NCBI GenBank assembly: GCA_937919925.1
Contig: CALFOT010000056.1
Location: forward strand, 44,591 to 108,590
DNA: 64,000 bases
Reading direction: 5' to 3'
DNA from: an uncultured bacterium
GTDB lineage: Bacteria; Planctomycetota; UBA1135
Positions within the stretch are counted from its first letter, which is position 1. Every line of letters begins with the position of its first letter. The position numbers and the translations under genes were made by a program. Below the pieces are notes generated by a model. The model was not told the DNA's origin and ran no database searches. It saw only the letters and a list, made by a program, of their open reading frames with translations. Shown piece after piece: positions 17,731-26,299 of the stretch.

Positions 17731-19722
17731 ATGAAGCTCCTCCTCATTCTGCTCACTCTCGTAACCGCCTGTTCCAGTGGCGGTCGCCGCAACGGTGGCT
17801 GGGCCACCAAAGATCGGTCTCCTCAGGATTCCTCCGGTACCGAAGCGCCCGATATTCCAGCGCAGCCGCATGAAGAAGCTAGCGCCCCACATGTGCCTTC
17901 TTACGAATCGAACGCGCCGCTGCCGAACGTCGGCGCCGCCCCCGCGGACCCACTCTATGCCTACGGAATTCCGGCTGGGAATACCGAGTTCACGCTGGAT
18001 TACGGAGCCGAGGGCCACTTGATTCGAGGCGGTTTGCTGCATGGAATGAATGACTTACGCCACGCTTCCGATGGCGCTTGGGAGAGTTGGGCCGACGCCG
18101 TCACGCCGCGCGGCGGTGTTTTGCGGCTGTGGGTGCGCTATGAGATGGATGGTTTTGAGCAAGATCACATCACTGCCGCAAGGCGTGCGGTCGACGCCGG
18201 CCTGACTGTGATGGTGACTGCTGTGGGAACTTCCGAGCAAACTCGCGCCAACATCCATGGGGAACGCTATGCGCTTGATGCGCCTTCGAATCCAGTTGCT
18301 TGGGCGGATCAGGTGGCTCGAGATGTGGAACGTTTGCGTGCGGCAAATATCCCGGTGACTCACATTGAAATTTGGAATGAACCGAATCTAGGCCAGGCTT
18401 GGGATGGTACTCCTGAGAGTTTTGGAACCTTCTTTGCAACGGTTGGCAAGCGTTTGCGTGAGAAGTTTGGGACCAGCCTAAAAATCGGTGGACCAGGTTT
18501 AGCCGGCACCCTCGGGGACAAGTCACTGTGGGTAAATACAATATTCCAAGCTTGTAAAAGAATCGGTTTCCAGCCAGACTTTTACTCGTTTCACCGTTAT
18601 GGCAGCTACCCTAGCGACCATGACATGCTCGATGTGCCGGAATCACTCATGCGCCTCGCACTTGCAGCCGGCATTCAAGCGCCGGAAATCATTCTGTCGG
18701 AGTGGAATATTGGCCTCCCAGAGCCAACTTTGCCGGCTCTCGAAGATCAACGCGCCGCCAATTATTATATGGCCACGGTGATCGCCTTGGCACAAACTCC
18801 ATGCACCGACGCGCAGTTTTTCTTCATGCAAGATGCACCCTGGGATACGCATAAGGAGTTTGCGGGTGAATCGGTAGGGGTGTTTTCCTTGGCAGGGGCG
18901 CCCAAGGCGATTTTATCTGGCATGCGCATGATGGCTACGGCAGCCGATTTGCCGATGGTGCCGATGGAGCGTACCGGAGGCAGCTCGAATCTCAGCGTGT
19001 TTGGGTCGCGCCAAGGGAGTGGTGGGTACCTGTTGGCGGTGAATACCTTTGGCAGTGGTACCGAAGATCACATTAATATCATGTTGCGTGCGGCAGGAGT
19101 TGATTTGTCACAGCTGAAGAAGAACGTCAAACCCATCAAGAACTATGTCGCCGGTAGGGGCCAGCGCTCCGCGGTCGAGCGGCTCGGTTTGGAGGACTTT
19201 GTGCTCCATGCATTAGATGTTGTACGCACAGAGACTGGAGTGCAAATGGTGGAGCAAAAGAAGGCGGACCGCCACGTTCGTATTTTGCTGAAAGATAGCC
19301 CGAAGAAGATTGTTTCGGTGCAACTACTCAGCGCCAAAGCAGGCAACCCAATTGTGGATGCGGCCTTTCTCCAGGCGTACAAGCCTTATGCCAAGGGCCT
19401 GAACTCTGCTGCAGGTGCCGCCGCGCTAGAGCAGTTACGTGGTGAGGGTGTTGATGAGCAAACCCTGGCCCGCTTGGACCAAGCGATGCGGCAAAAACAA
19501 ACGCAGATTGCTGGAGTCGATAAAGCGACCGCCCAGCACGCCCGTGAAGTTTTTGATCAACAGTACCAGGCTCTACGCAATAGTGTTCCGCATACGCTTT
19601 CTACCCACCCTGCTGCCAAGGCCCAGGTGGTTGGCAAGGCAAGTTGGTGCACATTGGAGAATGGTATACTTGATCTTCGCCTGCCGCCCGAGACTTCGGT
19701 TCTCGTCGAGTTTGCTTGGTAA
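17731..19722 (+). CDS. Clan GH-A glycoside hydrolase lipoprotein (GH39-like)
   Basis: Predicted lipoprotein of 663 residues: signal peptide with lipobox LVTACSS (lipidated Cys14), then a proline-rich linker to about residue 85. The TIM barrel carries the clan GH-A pair: acid/base Glu217 in HIEIWNEPNL and nucleophile Glu324 in ILSEWNIG, the spacing and sequences typical of GH39 beta-xylosidase-like enzymes. A beta domain and a helical, glutamine-rich C-terminal region follow. It heads a plus-strand run with the Wzy-like and second Wzz-like genes, so it probably trims or processes the polysaccharide made there. The substrate is unknown. Confidence 0.75.
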   Translation: MKLLLILLTLVTACSSGGRRNGGWATKDRSPQDSSGTEAPDIPAQPHEEASAPHVPSYESNAPLPNVGAAPADPLYAYGIPAGNTEFTLDYGAEGHLIRGGLLHGMNDLRHASDGAWESWADAVTPRGGVLRLWVRYEMDGFEQDHITAARRAVDAGLTVMVTAVGTSEQTRANIHGERYALDAPSNPVAWADQVARDVERLRAANIPVTHIEIWNEPNLGQAWDGTPESFGTFFATVGKRLREKFGTSLKIGGPGLAGTLGDKSLWVNTIFQACKRIGFQPDFYSFHRYGSYPSDHDMLDVPESLMRLALAAGIQAPEIILSEWNIGLPEPTLPALEDQRAANYYMATVIALAQTPCTDAQFFFMQDAPWDTHKEFAGESVGVFSLAGAPKAILSGMRMMATAADLPMVPMERTGGSSNLSVFGSRQGSGGYLLAVNTFGSGTEDHINIMLRAAGVDLSQLKKNVKPIKNYVAGRGQRSAVERLGLEDFVLHALDVVRTETGVQMVEQKKADRHVRILLKDSPKKIVSVQLLSAKAGNPIVDAAFLQAYKPYAKGLNSAAGAAALEQLRGEGVDEQTLARLDQAMRQKQTQIAGVDKATAQHAREVFDQQYQALRNSVPHTLSTHPAAKAQVVGKASWCTLENGILDLRLPPETSVLVEFAW

Positions 19723-19743
19723 GGAAGTAGAGATAAAAAATAG

Positions 19744-21246
19744 ATGTTTGCTGTTGCCCCTACCAAAGAGCCTGCCGATTATGGGCGTTTAGGCTCGGCC
19801 ATCTTCGCACTCCTGTGTGCGTTGGCGGGCGTTGGTATGGGCTGGTATGTCTACCTCGACGGCCTCGCTGGTTTCCGTAACGATACGGAGAATCCCCTCG
19901 TCATTTTTGTCGGTAATTTATCCTACCTTTCCACGATTACAGTGTCTGCCCTAATCGGGGTTGCTTGTTTGACTTTTATGGTGGTGTGGCGCACCTGGTC
20001 GATCGACAACATGATTTTGATTCTGTGTGCCTTTTTGATGGTGGCAGATGTGGTACCAGGACTTTCCATGTTGATGGGAATGCTGATTCTCATCAAGCTC
20101 AGTCAGCAAATTTTACACAAGGGAGATGCACACTGGCCACTCAGCCCCTTGGCCTTCCCCCTTTTCTTGGTGTTGCTTGCTTACTTCACCACTTTTTTAG
20201 AAGCCGAGCAACCGATTGTTGCCTTCGCGCAATTTCTACTGCGCGGCCCCTATTTGGTGCTGGGCATTTTCCTACCGCTGGTGCTGAACACGCGTCAGCG
20301 TCTTGAAACGCTGATTGACTTCATGCTACTCGCGGTGCTGGTTGCGTTAGCGGTGGAACTCGCACAGGGCATTGCCGGAAGTGTGATGGGGACCATCATT
20401 ACATTCGGGCCAGCAGAAAGCGCCAAGTTCGAAACCCCTTGGGGAACATTTGCTCGCCTTACCGGCCTCATGTCTCACCCCAACCGCCATGCCAATGTGT
20501 GCTGTACGATTGGCATTATTGTGTTGTGGATGATCACGCGCCCCAAGAGCATGATTACGCCTCAGCGCCGCTCTATGCTGATTGTGATTTTCCTGCTCTT
20601 GTGTGTGGGCATCTTATTTTCTTGGTCACGATCGGGCTGGTTGTCCTTTGGACTCGTCATGATGCTGGTGCCATTTTTTCGCTGGCCACATTTATCACCA
20701 CTTTTTATTGTCGGCGGCGGAGCCCTCGCATTTGTTGGCATGTCTTTAGGGGTGATCCAAGCCGCGTTTGAGTTTGTGCGCGACCTCAACCGATCCTCTG
20801 CAGACTTTCGTTGGCACATCGACCACATTGCCCTGCAGGCTTTCTTTGAACACCCGTGGCGAGGCATTGGCATTGGCGGGGAAAAGGATTACTTCAACGC
20901 CTATGAACTCAGTATCCACAACGCCATGTTGCAAGTGGTTGCGGACATGGGCATTGTGGGCATTGTTGCTTACAGCTCGTTGGTCATTACGGTGCTCTGG
21001 ATGCTCTACAAAACCATCACTACCGCACTCGATCCTCGCTTGCGCGATCTTGCCATTGGAATGGGGGTGGCCAGTATTGTGTTGATGGTCCAAGGTACTT
21101 TTGGCGAGATGCTGTGGTTGAAGTTCCTTTGGGCCTACCTCGGCGTACTTGGCTGCCTGTACGTCATCAATAGAGAAGATCTCGAGCGGCGTCGTAGCCT
21201 TGAGAAGCTTCCAGAACGAATTGCGGCAGAACCTGCATCATCATGA
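19744..21246 (+). CDS. O-antigen ligase / Wzy polymerase-like membrane protein
   Basis: Polytopic inner-membrane protein of 500 residues with about ten to twelve helices. The Wzy_C / O-antigen ligase region lies in the second half: FSWSRSGWLSFGLVM, a large periplasmic loop with HIDHIALQAFFEHPWRGIGIGG, and SIHNAMLQVVADMGIVGIV, in which the H..R..G.G and H(N)..L pattern fits ligase/polymerase loops. It starts 22 bases after the glycosidase gene and its stop overlaps the ATG of the next gene (ATGA), so the three form an operon. Polymerase and ligase cannot be told apart from sequence. Confidence 0.78.
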   Translation: MFAVAPTKEPADYGRLGSAIFALLCALAGVGMGWYVYLDGLAGFRNDTENPLVIFVGNLSYLSTITVSALIGVACLTFMVVWRTWSIDNMILILCAFLMVADVVPGLSMLMGMLILIKLSQQILHKGDAHWPLSPLAFPLFLVLLAYFTTFLEAEQPIVAFAQFLLRGPYLVLGIFLPLVLNTRQRLETLIDFMLLAVLVALAVELAQGIAGSVMGTIITFGPAESAKFETPWGTFARLTGLMSHPNRHANVCCTIGIIVLWMITRPKSMITPQRRSMLIVIFLLLCVGILFSWSRSGWLSFGLVMMLVPFFRWPHLSPLFIVGGGALAFVGMSLGVIQAAFEFVRDLNRSSADFRWHIDHIALQAFFEHPWRGIGIGGEKDYFNAYELSIHNAMLQVVADMGIVGIVAYSSLVITVLWMLYKTITTALDPRLRDLAIGMGVASIVLMVQGTFGEMLWLKFLWAYLGVLGCLYVINREDLERRRSLEKLPERIAAEPASS

Positions 21247-22577
21247 ATCAAGCCACATCGATTTTTGGCGCACTCTACCGGCGTAAGCATGTCATTTTGA
21301 TTGTCATGCTTTGCTCGGTTAGCACGGGCTTCCTTCTTACTAAGGCGTTTCCACCAGACTACGTCGTTGGGGCGCAAATTCTGGTACCACAGCACCCTCT
21401 GGGGCTGTCGGTGAACTCGGAAAATGGCAACATCCCGAGTGGTCCACTGCTACCAGAACAACGCGAAGGCGAGCTGATTGGCATTGTTGCCATGTTGCGC
21501 AGCAATGCGGTGCTTGAACTCATTATCAAAGATGTGCCAGGCGTTAATCCGAAGGTGTTGAAAAAGAATGTCCGTGGCGACATCACCAAGGATGGCCTCG
21601 TCGAGTTTCGTGCTTGGGGCCGCACTCCCGAAGAGGCGGTATTGATTGCGAACTCGGCGGTGAAAGCCTTTTCCGTGGTGTTGGAAAGAATGTCCAAAAC
21701 TGTTTTGGAGTCGAATTTGGCCACCTTCTCGGCCAATGAAGGCATTGCTTGGAGTCGCGTTGAAGAGAGCTCCAATCAGCTAACCCAGTATCTCTCCGAA
21801 CTTGGTACCGCCGATTACTCCGCAGAAGTCGCTGCGTGGCTAGAAGAGCGTGCGCGCTTGGAGAGTTCTCGTTTTCAGTTGGAGATGAACTACCAAGAAG
21901 CGAAGGTGCAGCGCCCGGTTATTGAGCGCGCACTAGCGGATCGCCCCGAGTTCATTGTGAGTCAACAGCAAATGAGCTTGCCAGGTTTTTATGCCGACGC
22001 CCTCACCCAAGTCACCCGCTTATCTTCGGAGTTGGCGGTGGCGCGTATGCGTTTTACCGAGGCTCACCCAGAGGTCCTCCGCTTGCTCCTGGAAGTGGAT
22101 TTGGCCCGCACCCGCGCCGAGGAGCAAGGGCAGTTGGTGTTGTCGTCCTCCATCTCAAGTCAAGATCGTCAGTTTGTGAGCTTGGCTACGCGGTTGGTCG
22201 ATATGGATATTCTTGAGGCTGGTTATGTTGCGCAACGCAACGCGTTTGAAGCACGAAAAATCGAGCTAGATGGAAAACTCGCGCAAGTACCTGGTTACAT
22301 GCAACAGATTCAAGTGCTGCAAGCAAAATACCGTGAGCTACGCAGCATCGCAGAACTCATCTCTACCCGTAAGAGTGAGATGAAGTTGCACCTTGACCAT
22401 GGCTTGGCCTTTTCCCTGATTGATGCTTCCGCTTTGGCTTCTACGGATCACGCCGCGCAGCTGCCCACCCAATCGGGAGTCATCATGTTTACCAGTTTAG
22501 GTGGTCTAATGGCCGGCATTTTCATCGCCCTTGCCTCGGCGACCATCGCACGCATGAGGGCGACGCGGCCCTACTAG
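21243..22577 (+). CDS. Second Wzz/GumC-like chain-length protein
   Basis: 444-residue inner-membrane protein with two terminal membrane helices (about 18-37 and 415-435) and a long periplasmic alpha-helical region between them. Its N-terminal beta segment contains GNIPSGPLLP, matching the paralogue on the minus strand. Coiled-coil stretches occur around ARMRFTEAHPEVLRLLLEVDLARTR, where the TEAHPEV segment corresponds to MDEHPLIL in the paralogue; both are the usual Wzz/GumC T..HP pattern. There is no kinase domain. The start overlaps the upstream Wzy-like gene by 4 bases. Confidence 0.78.
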   Translation: MNQATSIFGALYRRKHVILIVMLCSVSTGFLLTKAFPPDYVVGAQILVPQHPLGLSVNSENGNIPSGPLLPEQREGELIGIVAMLRSNAVLELIIKDVPGVNPKVLKKNVRGDITKDGLVEFRAWGRTPEEAVLIANSAVKAFSVVLERMSKTVLESNLATFSANEGIAWSRVEESSNQLTQYLSELGTADYSAEVAAWLEERARLESSRFQLEMNYQEAKVQRPVIERALADRPEFIVSQQQMSLPGFYADALTQVTRLSSELAVARMRFTEAHPEVLRLLLEVDLARTRAEEQGQLVLSSSISSQDRQFVSLATRLVDMDILEAGYVAQRNAFEARKIELDGKLAQVPGYMQQIQVLQAKYRELRSIAELISTRKSEMKLHLDHGLAFSLIDASALASTDHAAQLPTQSGVIMFTSLGGLMAGIFIALASATIARMRATRPY

Positions 22578-22590
22578 GCTTAGCCTCAGC

Positions 22591-23403
22591 ATGGGAATTT
22601 TTGGCTCTATAATTGGCGGCACCCTTGGTCTGCTGGCGGGTGGTCCGCTTGGCATGATTTTGGGTGGTGTACTGGGTGCCGAACTTAGTTCGCGCAATGG
22701 TGGCTCCGGCGGCGCTTTCGGTGGCGGGCGAACACCAGGTGGCGGCTATGAGCGCGTCGGCCAAACGCGCAACCCACGCCAACAAGCGCAAGAATTGCAG
22801 ACAGCGTTTGCTGTGGCTCTGACTAGCCTTGCTGCCAAGGTGGCGAAGGCCGACGGCAAGGTTACGCAGGATGAGATTCAAGCCTTTGATCATTTCCTAC
22901 AGACTTCCTTGCAGATGTCGGTGGAAGATCGCAAGTTTGCCGCGAAGGTTTTTAATGAAGCGCGGCATAGTTCTGCTCCAACGCTGGAATTCGCCCATCA
23001 GGTGCGTTCGATTTTTCGCCATCAGCCGGATCGGCTGCGAGATATCGTGTCCATTTTGCTGGCGATTGCGCTCGCGGATGGCCATTTTCACCCTGCGGAA
23101 GAACAGGTCATCCGCCAGATTACGCGTGAGCTAGGGCTCAGCGATTTGGATTATCAATCTTGTCGGGCAACCTTTATGGCGACTCATGGTGAGCCCGATG
23201 TTTCCCCTTATGAGGTGCTAGGCGTGGATGCTTCGGCCACAGATGCCCAAGTGCGTAGCGCGCATCGGCGTTTGGTTCGGGAATACCACCCAGATGTTCT
23301 GAACTCGAAGGGGTTGCCACCCGATTTTATGGAATTCGCGCATGAAAAAATGGCGGCAATCAATGATGCCTGGTCTCAGGTGAAGAAACAGCGTAACCTG
23401 TAA
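22591..23403 (+). CDS. DjlA-like co-chaperone (TerB and DnaJ domains)
   Basis: 270 residues. An N-terminal glycine-zipper hydrophobic segment (GTLGLLAGGPLGMILGGVLGAEL) probably anchors it in the membrane. A glycine-rich linker follows, then a TerB-like helical domain (about 65-190, with AKADGKVTQDEI and ALADGHFHPAEE, the repeated acidic ADG motifs) and a C-terminal J domain with the essential HPD at about 233-235 (REYHPDVLNSKG). This is the DjlA layout, so it should stimulate DnaK ATPase at the inner membrane. The next gene begins 4 bases after its stop. Confidence 0.85.
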   Translation: MGIFGSIIGGTLGLLAGGPLGMILGGVLGAELSSRNGGSGGAFGGGRTPGGGYERVGQTRNPRQQAQELQTAFAVALTSLAAKVAKADGKVTQDEIQAFDHFLQTSLQMSVEDRKFAAKVFNEARHSSAPTLEFAHQVRSIFRHQPDRLRDIVSILLAIALADGHFHPAEEQVIRQITRELGLSDLDYQSCRATFMATHGEPDVSPYEVLGVDASATDAQVRSAHRRLVREYHPDVLNSKGLPPDFMEFAHEKMAAINDAWSQVKKQRNL

Positions 23404-23407
23404 ACTC

Positions 23408-23719
23408 ATGAGATTCATCGGCATGTTGTTCATTTGGCTCGGCGGCGGTTTGCTGCTCTACGTCGACCTCCAGGAGCCTATCCGCATTCTGGCAGATTAT
23501 TGGAATACCAAAACGCACCCTGAAGATTTTGGCACCTTCCGGTGGATTCAAATGTTTGCCCGGCCGCTCTTTGTGTTCGGCGTGATGTGTGCGGTGGCTC
23601 TGCCAAAGTTAGGCGTTAAAAAGAAAGGTGGCAAAGCCCAGGATAAACGGAACCCTCCGGCGGTGGTGGCCACCGCTGACAAGAAGAGTGCCGATAGCAT
23701 CGATCCTACGTCTTCCTAA
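23408..23719 (+). CDS. Small membrane protein, 103 residues
   Basis: Not recognised. Two predicted membrane helices (MRFIGMLFIWLGGGLLLYV and ARPLFVFGVMCAVALPKLG) and a lysine-rich hydrophilic C-terminal tail. It lies between the DjlA-like and recQ genes, 4 bases after one and 5 before the other, and so is probably cotranscribed with both. Confidence 0.55.
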   Translation: MRFIGMLFIWLGGGLLLYVDLQEPIRILADYWNTKTHPEDFGTFRWIQMFARPLFVFGVMCAVALPKLGVKKKGGKAQDKRNPPAVVATADKKSADSIDPTSS

Positions 23720-23724
23720 CCAGC

Positions 23725-25308
23725 ATGTCTGCGCAACCCCCGAGTTACGGGCGTCAACAGGTTTACGGTTATCTGAAGCGCTACTTTGGCTTTGATGATT
23801 TTCGTCTAGGCCAAGCTGATGTCATCCGCTCCATTTTGAGCGGCAAGGAAGCGATCGCCGTTTTGCCCACCGGCGGCGGCAAGTCTTTGTGCTATCAACT
23901 GCCGGCCATCTTGATGCCCGGCACCAGCTTGGTGATCAGCCCACTGATTGCGTTGATGCGTGATCAGGTGATGGCGCTGCGTCAACGTGGGATTCCAGCG
24001 GCCAGTATTGATAGTAGTCAGGATTACGCCGAGCGCGAGGCGGTCGAACAGGCATTTGTAGAAGGGCAGTTAAAACTGCTGTATGTTTCGCCGGAGCGTC
24101 TCAACGCGCAGCGTTTTCTGGATATGTTGCAGCTGGTGGAAGTGCCTTTTGTTGCCGTGGATGAAGCGCATTGTGTGTTGCGGTGGGGGCATGAGTTTCG
24201 CGAGGCCTATTTAGGCATCCGGCCTTTTTTAGATGCACTCAAGCCGCGCCATGTGGCGGCGTTTACCGCCACTGCTACGCCCCAATTGCGTTCCGAACTA
24301 GCGGAGACCTTGGGTTTGAAGGATCCGGATGTCTATGTGCGCGGCTTCTTTCGCTCCAACCTTCATCTCGAACACGAGAAAATGGCTTCGGAAGCTGCCA
24401 GACATAAGAAGTTATTGCAGTTGGTGCGCGGGCGTTCGGGAAATGCCCCGGCATTGATTTACGCGGCCACGCGCCAAGCTACAGAAGATGCCGCAGCGAT
24501 GCTGTGCCGTGCAGGGGTGAACGCAAGTTTTTACCACGGTGGTTGTGAATCCGATTATCGTTCGCGTGCACAAGATGAATTCGTAGCCGATGAGTTAGAT
24601 GCACTCGTGGCCACCAATGCTTTCGGTATGGGTATTGATAAACCAGATTTGCGCCTCTTGGTACACCTTAGTCTGCCGCGTAGTTTTGAAGATTATTACC
24701 AGGAAGTGGGCCGGGCCGGGCGTGATGGCAAGGATTCACAAGTGGTTACTTTGTGGCGCGGCGCGGATTACCGTACCCAGAGTTTTCTGATTGATCAGCA
24801 GCCGGATCCAGGTTATCGCGAAGCCGCGATGCGTCGATTGAATCGTATGTACGATGCACTGCGCAGTACCCATTGTGTGTGGAAGCGCGTTTTGGAATAT
24901 TTTGGCGATCCGGATGTGGCCGCATTGGATCGCGGCTGCAATGCTTGCGTCGGATGTAGGAATCCCAAGCGTGAGTTGCGTTCGTTGGATGGTAAAGATT
25001 TGAAATCTTGCCTGGCCATTTTGACTTGCGTGAAACAGCTCGATGGTCGTTTTGGGCGCGCGCGTATTGTGAAAATCTTGAAAGGCAGCAAGGCACAGGG
25101 AGTACCGGATTGGCCAGATTCTTATGGATCCTTACCGAAGGCTCGTCTGGCGGATTTGGAGTCTTTCTGCCAAAAGCTTTTAGATGGTGGTTATTTGGAA
25201 GTGGTCGGCAGCGAATACCCAACTCTCGGCCTTGCTGCACGTGGTTGCTCTGCTCTGGAGGGCGCGGAGGAAATCGCCATCGCTATGTCAAGTTCCGCGC
25301 ACTCTTAG
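23725..25308 (+). CDS. recQ: RecQ family ATP-dependent DNA helicase
   Basis: Superfamily 2 helicase unwinding DNA 3' to 5' in recombination repair. 527 residues. Q-motif-like FDDFRLGQ near the N-terminus; Walker A PTGGGKS with Lys53; DEAH at 146-149 in the aromatic-rich loop segment DEAHCVLRWGHEF (usual form DEAHC.SQWGHDF); helicase motif VI QEVGRAGRDG. A zinc-binding RQC segment follows, with four cysteines in C-VWKRV... CNACVGC. No HRDC domain is visible, and the C-terminal 100 residues form a winged-helix-like end. The start overlaps nothing and the gene lies 5 bases after the preceding one. Confidence 0.93.
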   Translation: MSAQPPSYGRQQVYGYLKRYFGFDDFRLGQADVIRSILSGKEAIAVLPTGGGKSLCYQLPAILMPGTSLVISPLIALMRDQVMALRQRGIPAASIDSSQDYAEREAVEQAFVEGQLKLLYVSPERLNAQRFLDMLQLVEVPFVAVDEAHCVLRWGHEFREAYLGIRPFLDALKPRHVAAFTATATPQLRSELAETLGLKDPDVYVRGFFRSNLHLEHEKMASEAARHKKLLQLVRGRSGNAPALIYAATRQATEDAAAMLCRAGVNASFYHGGCESDYRSRAQDEFVADELDALVATNAFGMGIDKPDLRLLVHLSLPRSFEDYYQEVGRAGRDGKDSQVVTLWRGADYRTQSFLIDQQPDPGYREAAMRRLNRMYDALRSTHCVWKRVLEYFGDPDVAALDRGCNACVGCRNPKRELRSLDGKDLKSCLAILTCVKQLDGRFGRARIVKILKGSKAQGVPDWPDSYGSLPKARLADLESFCQKLLDGGYLEVVGSEYPTLGLAARGCSALEGAEEIAIAMSSSAHS

Positions 25309-25357
25309 CAAAGATTGGCTGGTGTTTGCTATGATTTGGCGTAGGGAAAGGATTCTC

Positions 25358-26281
25358 ATGGAAAAAAATAGCAACTTAATTTCAACAGTGGCCATTGCTG
25401 CCGGCTCGATGGGTCTTATTTTTGCCCTGATCGCTTTCAGCCAGCCGCAGCTTGATTCTTCTGCAGAAACCGCGGAGCTTCGCGCCAAGGTAGAAAGTAT
25501 GTCCACGCAAATGGGGCAGATGCGTCAACAGATGACCGCTCTTTCTGCGCAGTTGGCCGCTGGTGCTGGTGCGCGCACGGATGCTGGCCCAAGTGTGCGG
25601 CGCGATGTTTCGCAGCAGCAAATTGATCGTATGGTTGGCGAGTCTCTCGCCAAGCTTGCCAGTAATCCACGGGGCGTCCCACCGAGCGAAGGGCTGACTG
25701 CAGAACAACAAGAGCAAGTAGCACAGCAGAACCTGCATAAGGCATTGGCCGTTTTCCGCGACCCACGCGCTTCCGATGATGCAATCGATGCCGCTTGGGA
25801 GGCGCTCAAAGATGCTGGCTTGCTGGAAGAAGCGATTGCCATGCTAGAGGATCAAGCCGCGTTGGATCCGAACAACGAATCCCTACAAGTACAACTTGGG
25901 TATGGCTACTTGCAGCCCATCATCCGCGGCAATGTTGCCGGCATGGAAGCGGGGCAATGGTCGATGAAAGCCGATGCCACTTTTGATCGTGTGCTGAAGT
26001 TAAATCCCGAAAACTGGGATGCACGTTTTTCCAAAGCCGTGTCCTATTCCTTTTGGCCGCCGATGTTCGGCAAGCAAAAAGATGCCATCAGCAATTTTGA
26101 GATTCTGATTGAACAACAAGCAAGTCGAGTCTCGGATCCTAAGTTCGCGCAAACTCACTTACTACTCGGCAATCTTTACTCGCAAGCAGGCCAAACGGAG
26201 AAAGCGCAGGAAGCGTGGTCGAGTGGCCTTGCACGCTACCCAGAAAACGCAGAGCTGCGCAAGCAACTCGGTTTGGAGTAA
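25358..26281 (+). CDS. Membrane-anchored TPR protein
   Basis: 307 residues from ATG 25358, chosen because GGGAAAGGA lies just upstream and a TATGAT box lies about 20 bases further up. The N-terminal membrane helix (about 7-24) is followed by a coiled coil (ETAELRAKVESMSTQMGQMRQQM) and then a TPR-like region with ALDPNNESLQVQLGYGYLQ, LKLNPENWDARFSKAVSYSFWP and LLLGNLYSQAGQTEKAQEAW. Probably a periplasmic scaffold; no specific partner can be inferred. Confidence 0.65.
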   Translation: MEKNSNLISTVAIAAGSMGLIFALIAFSQPQLDSSAETAELRAKVESMSTQMGQMRQQMTALSAQLAAGAGARTDAGPSVRRDVSQQQIDRMVGESLAKLASNPRGVPPSEGLTAEQQEQVAQQNLHKALAVFRDPRASDDAIDAAWEALKDAGLLEEAIAMLEDQAALDPNNESLQVQLGYGYLQPIIRGNVAGMEAGQWSMKADATFDRVLKLNPENWDARFSKAVSYSFWPPMFGKQKDAISNFEILIEQQASRVSDPKFAQTHLLLGNLYSQAGQTEKAQEAWSSGLARYPENAELRKQLGLE

Positions 26282-26299
26282 ACCAGCTCACCGCCTGGC

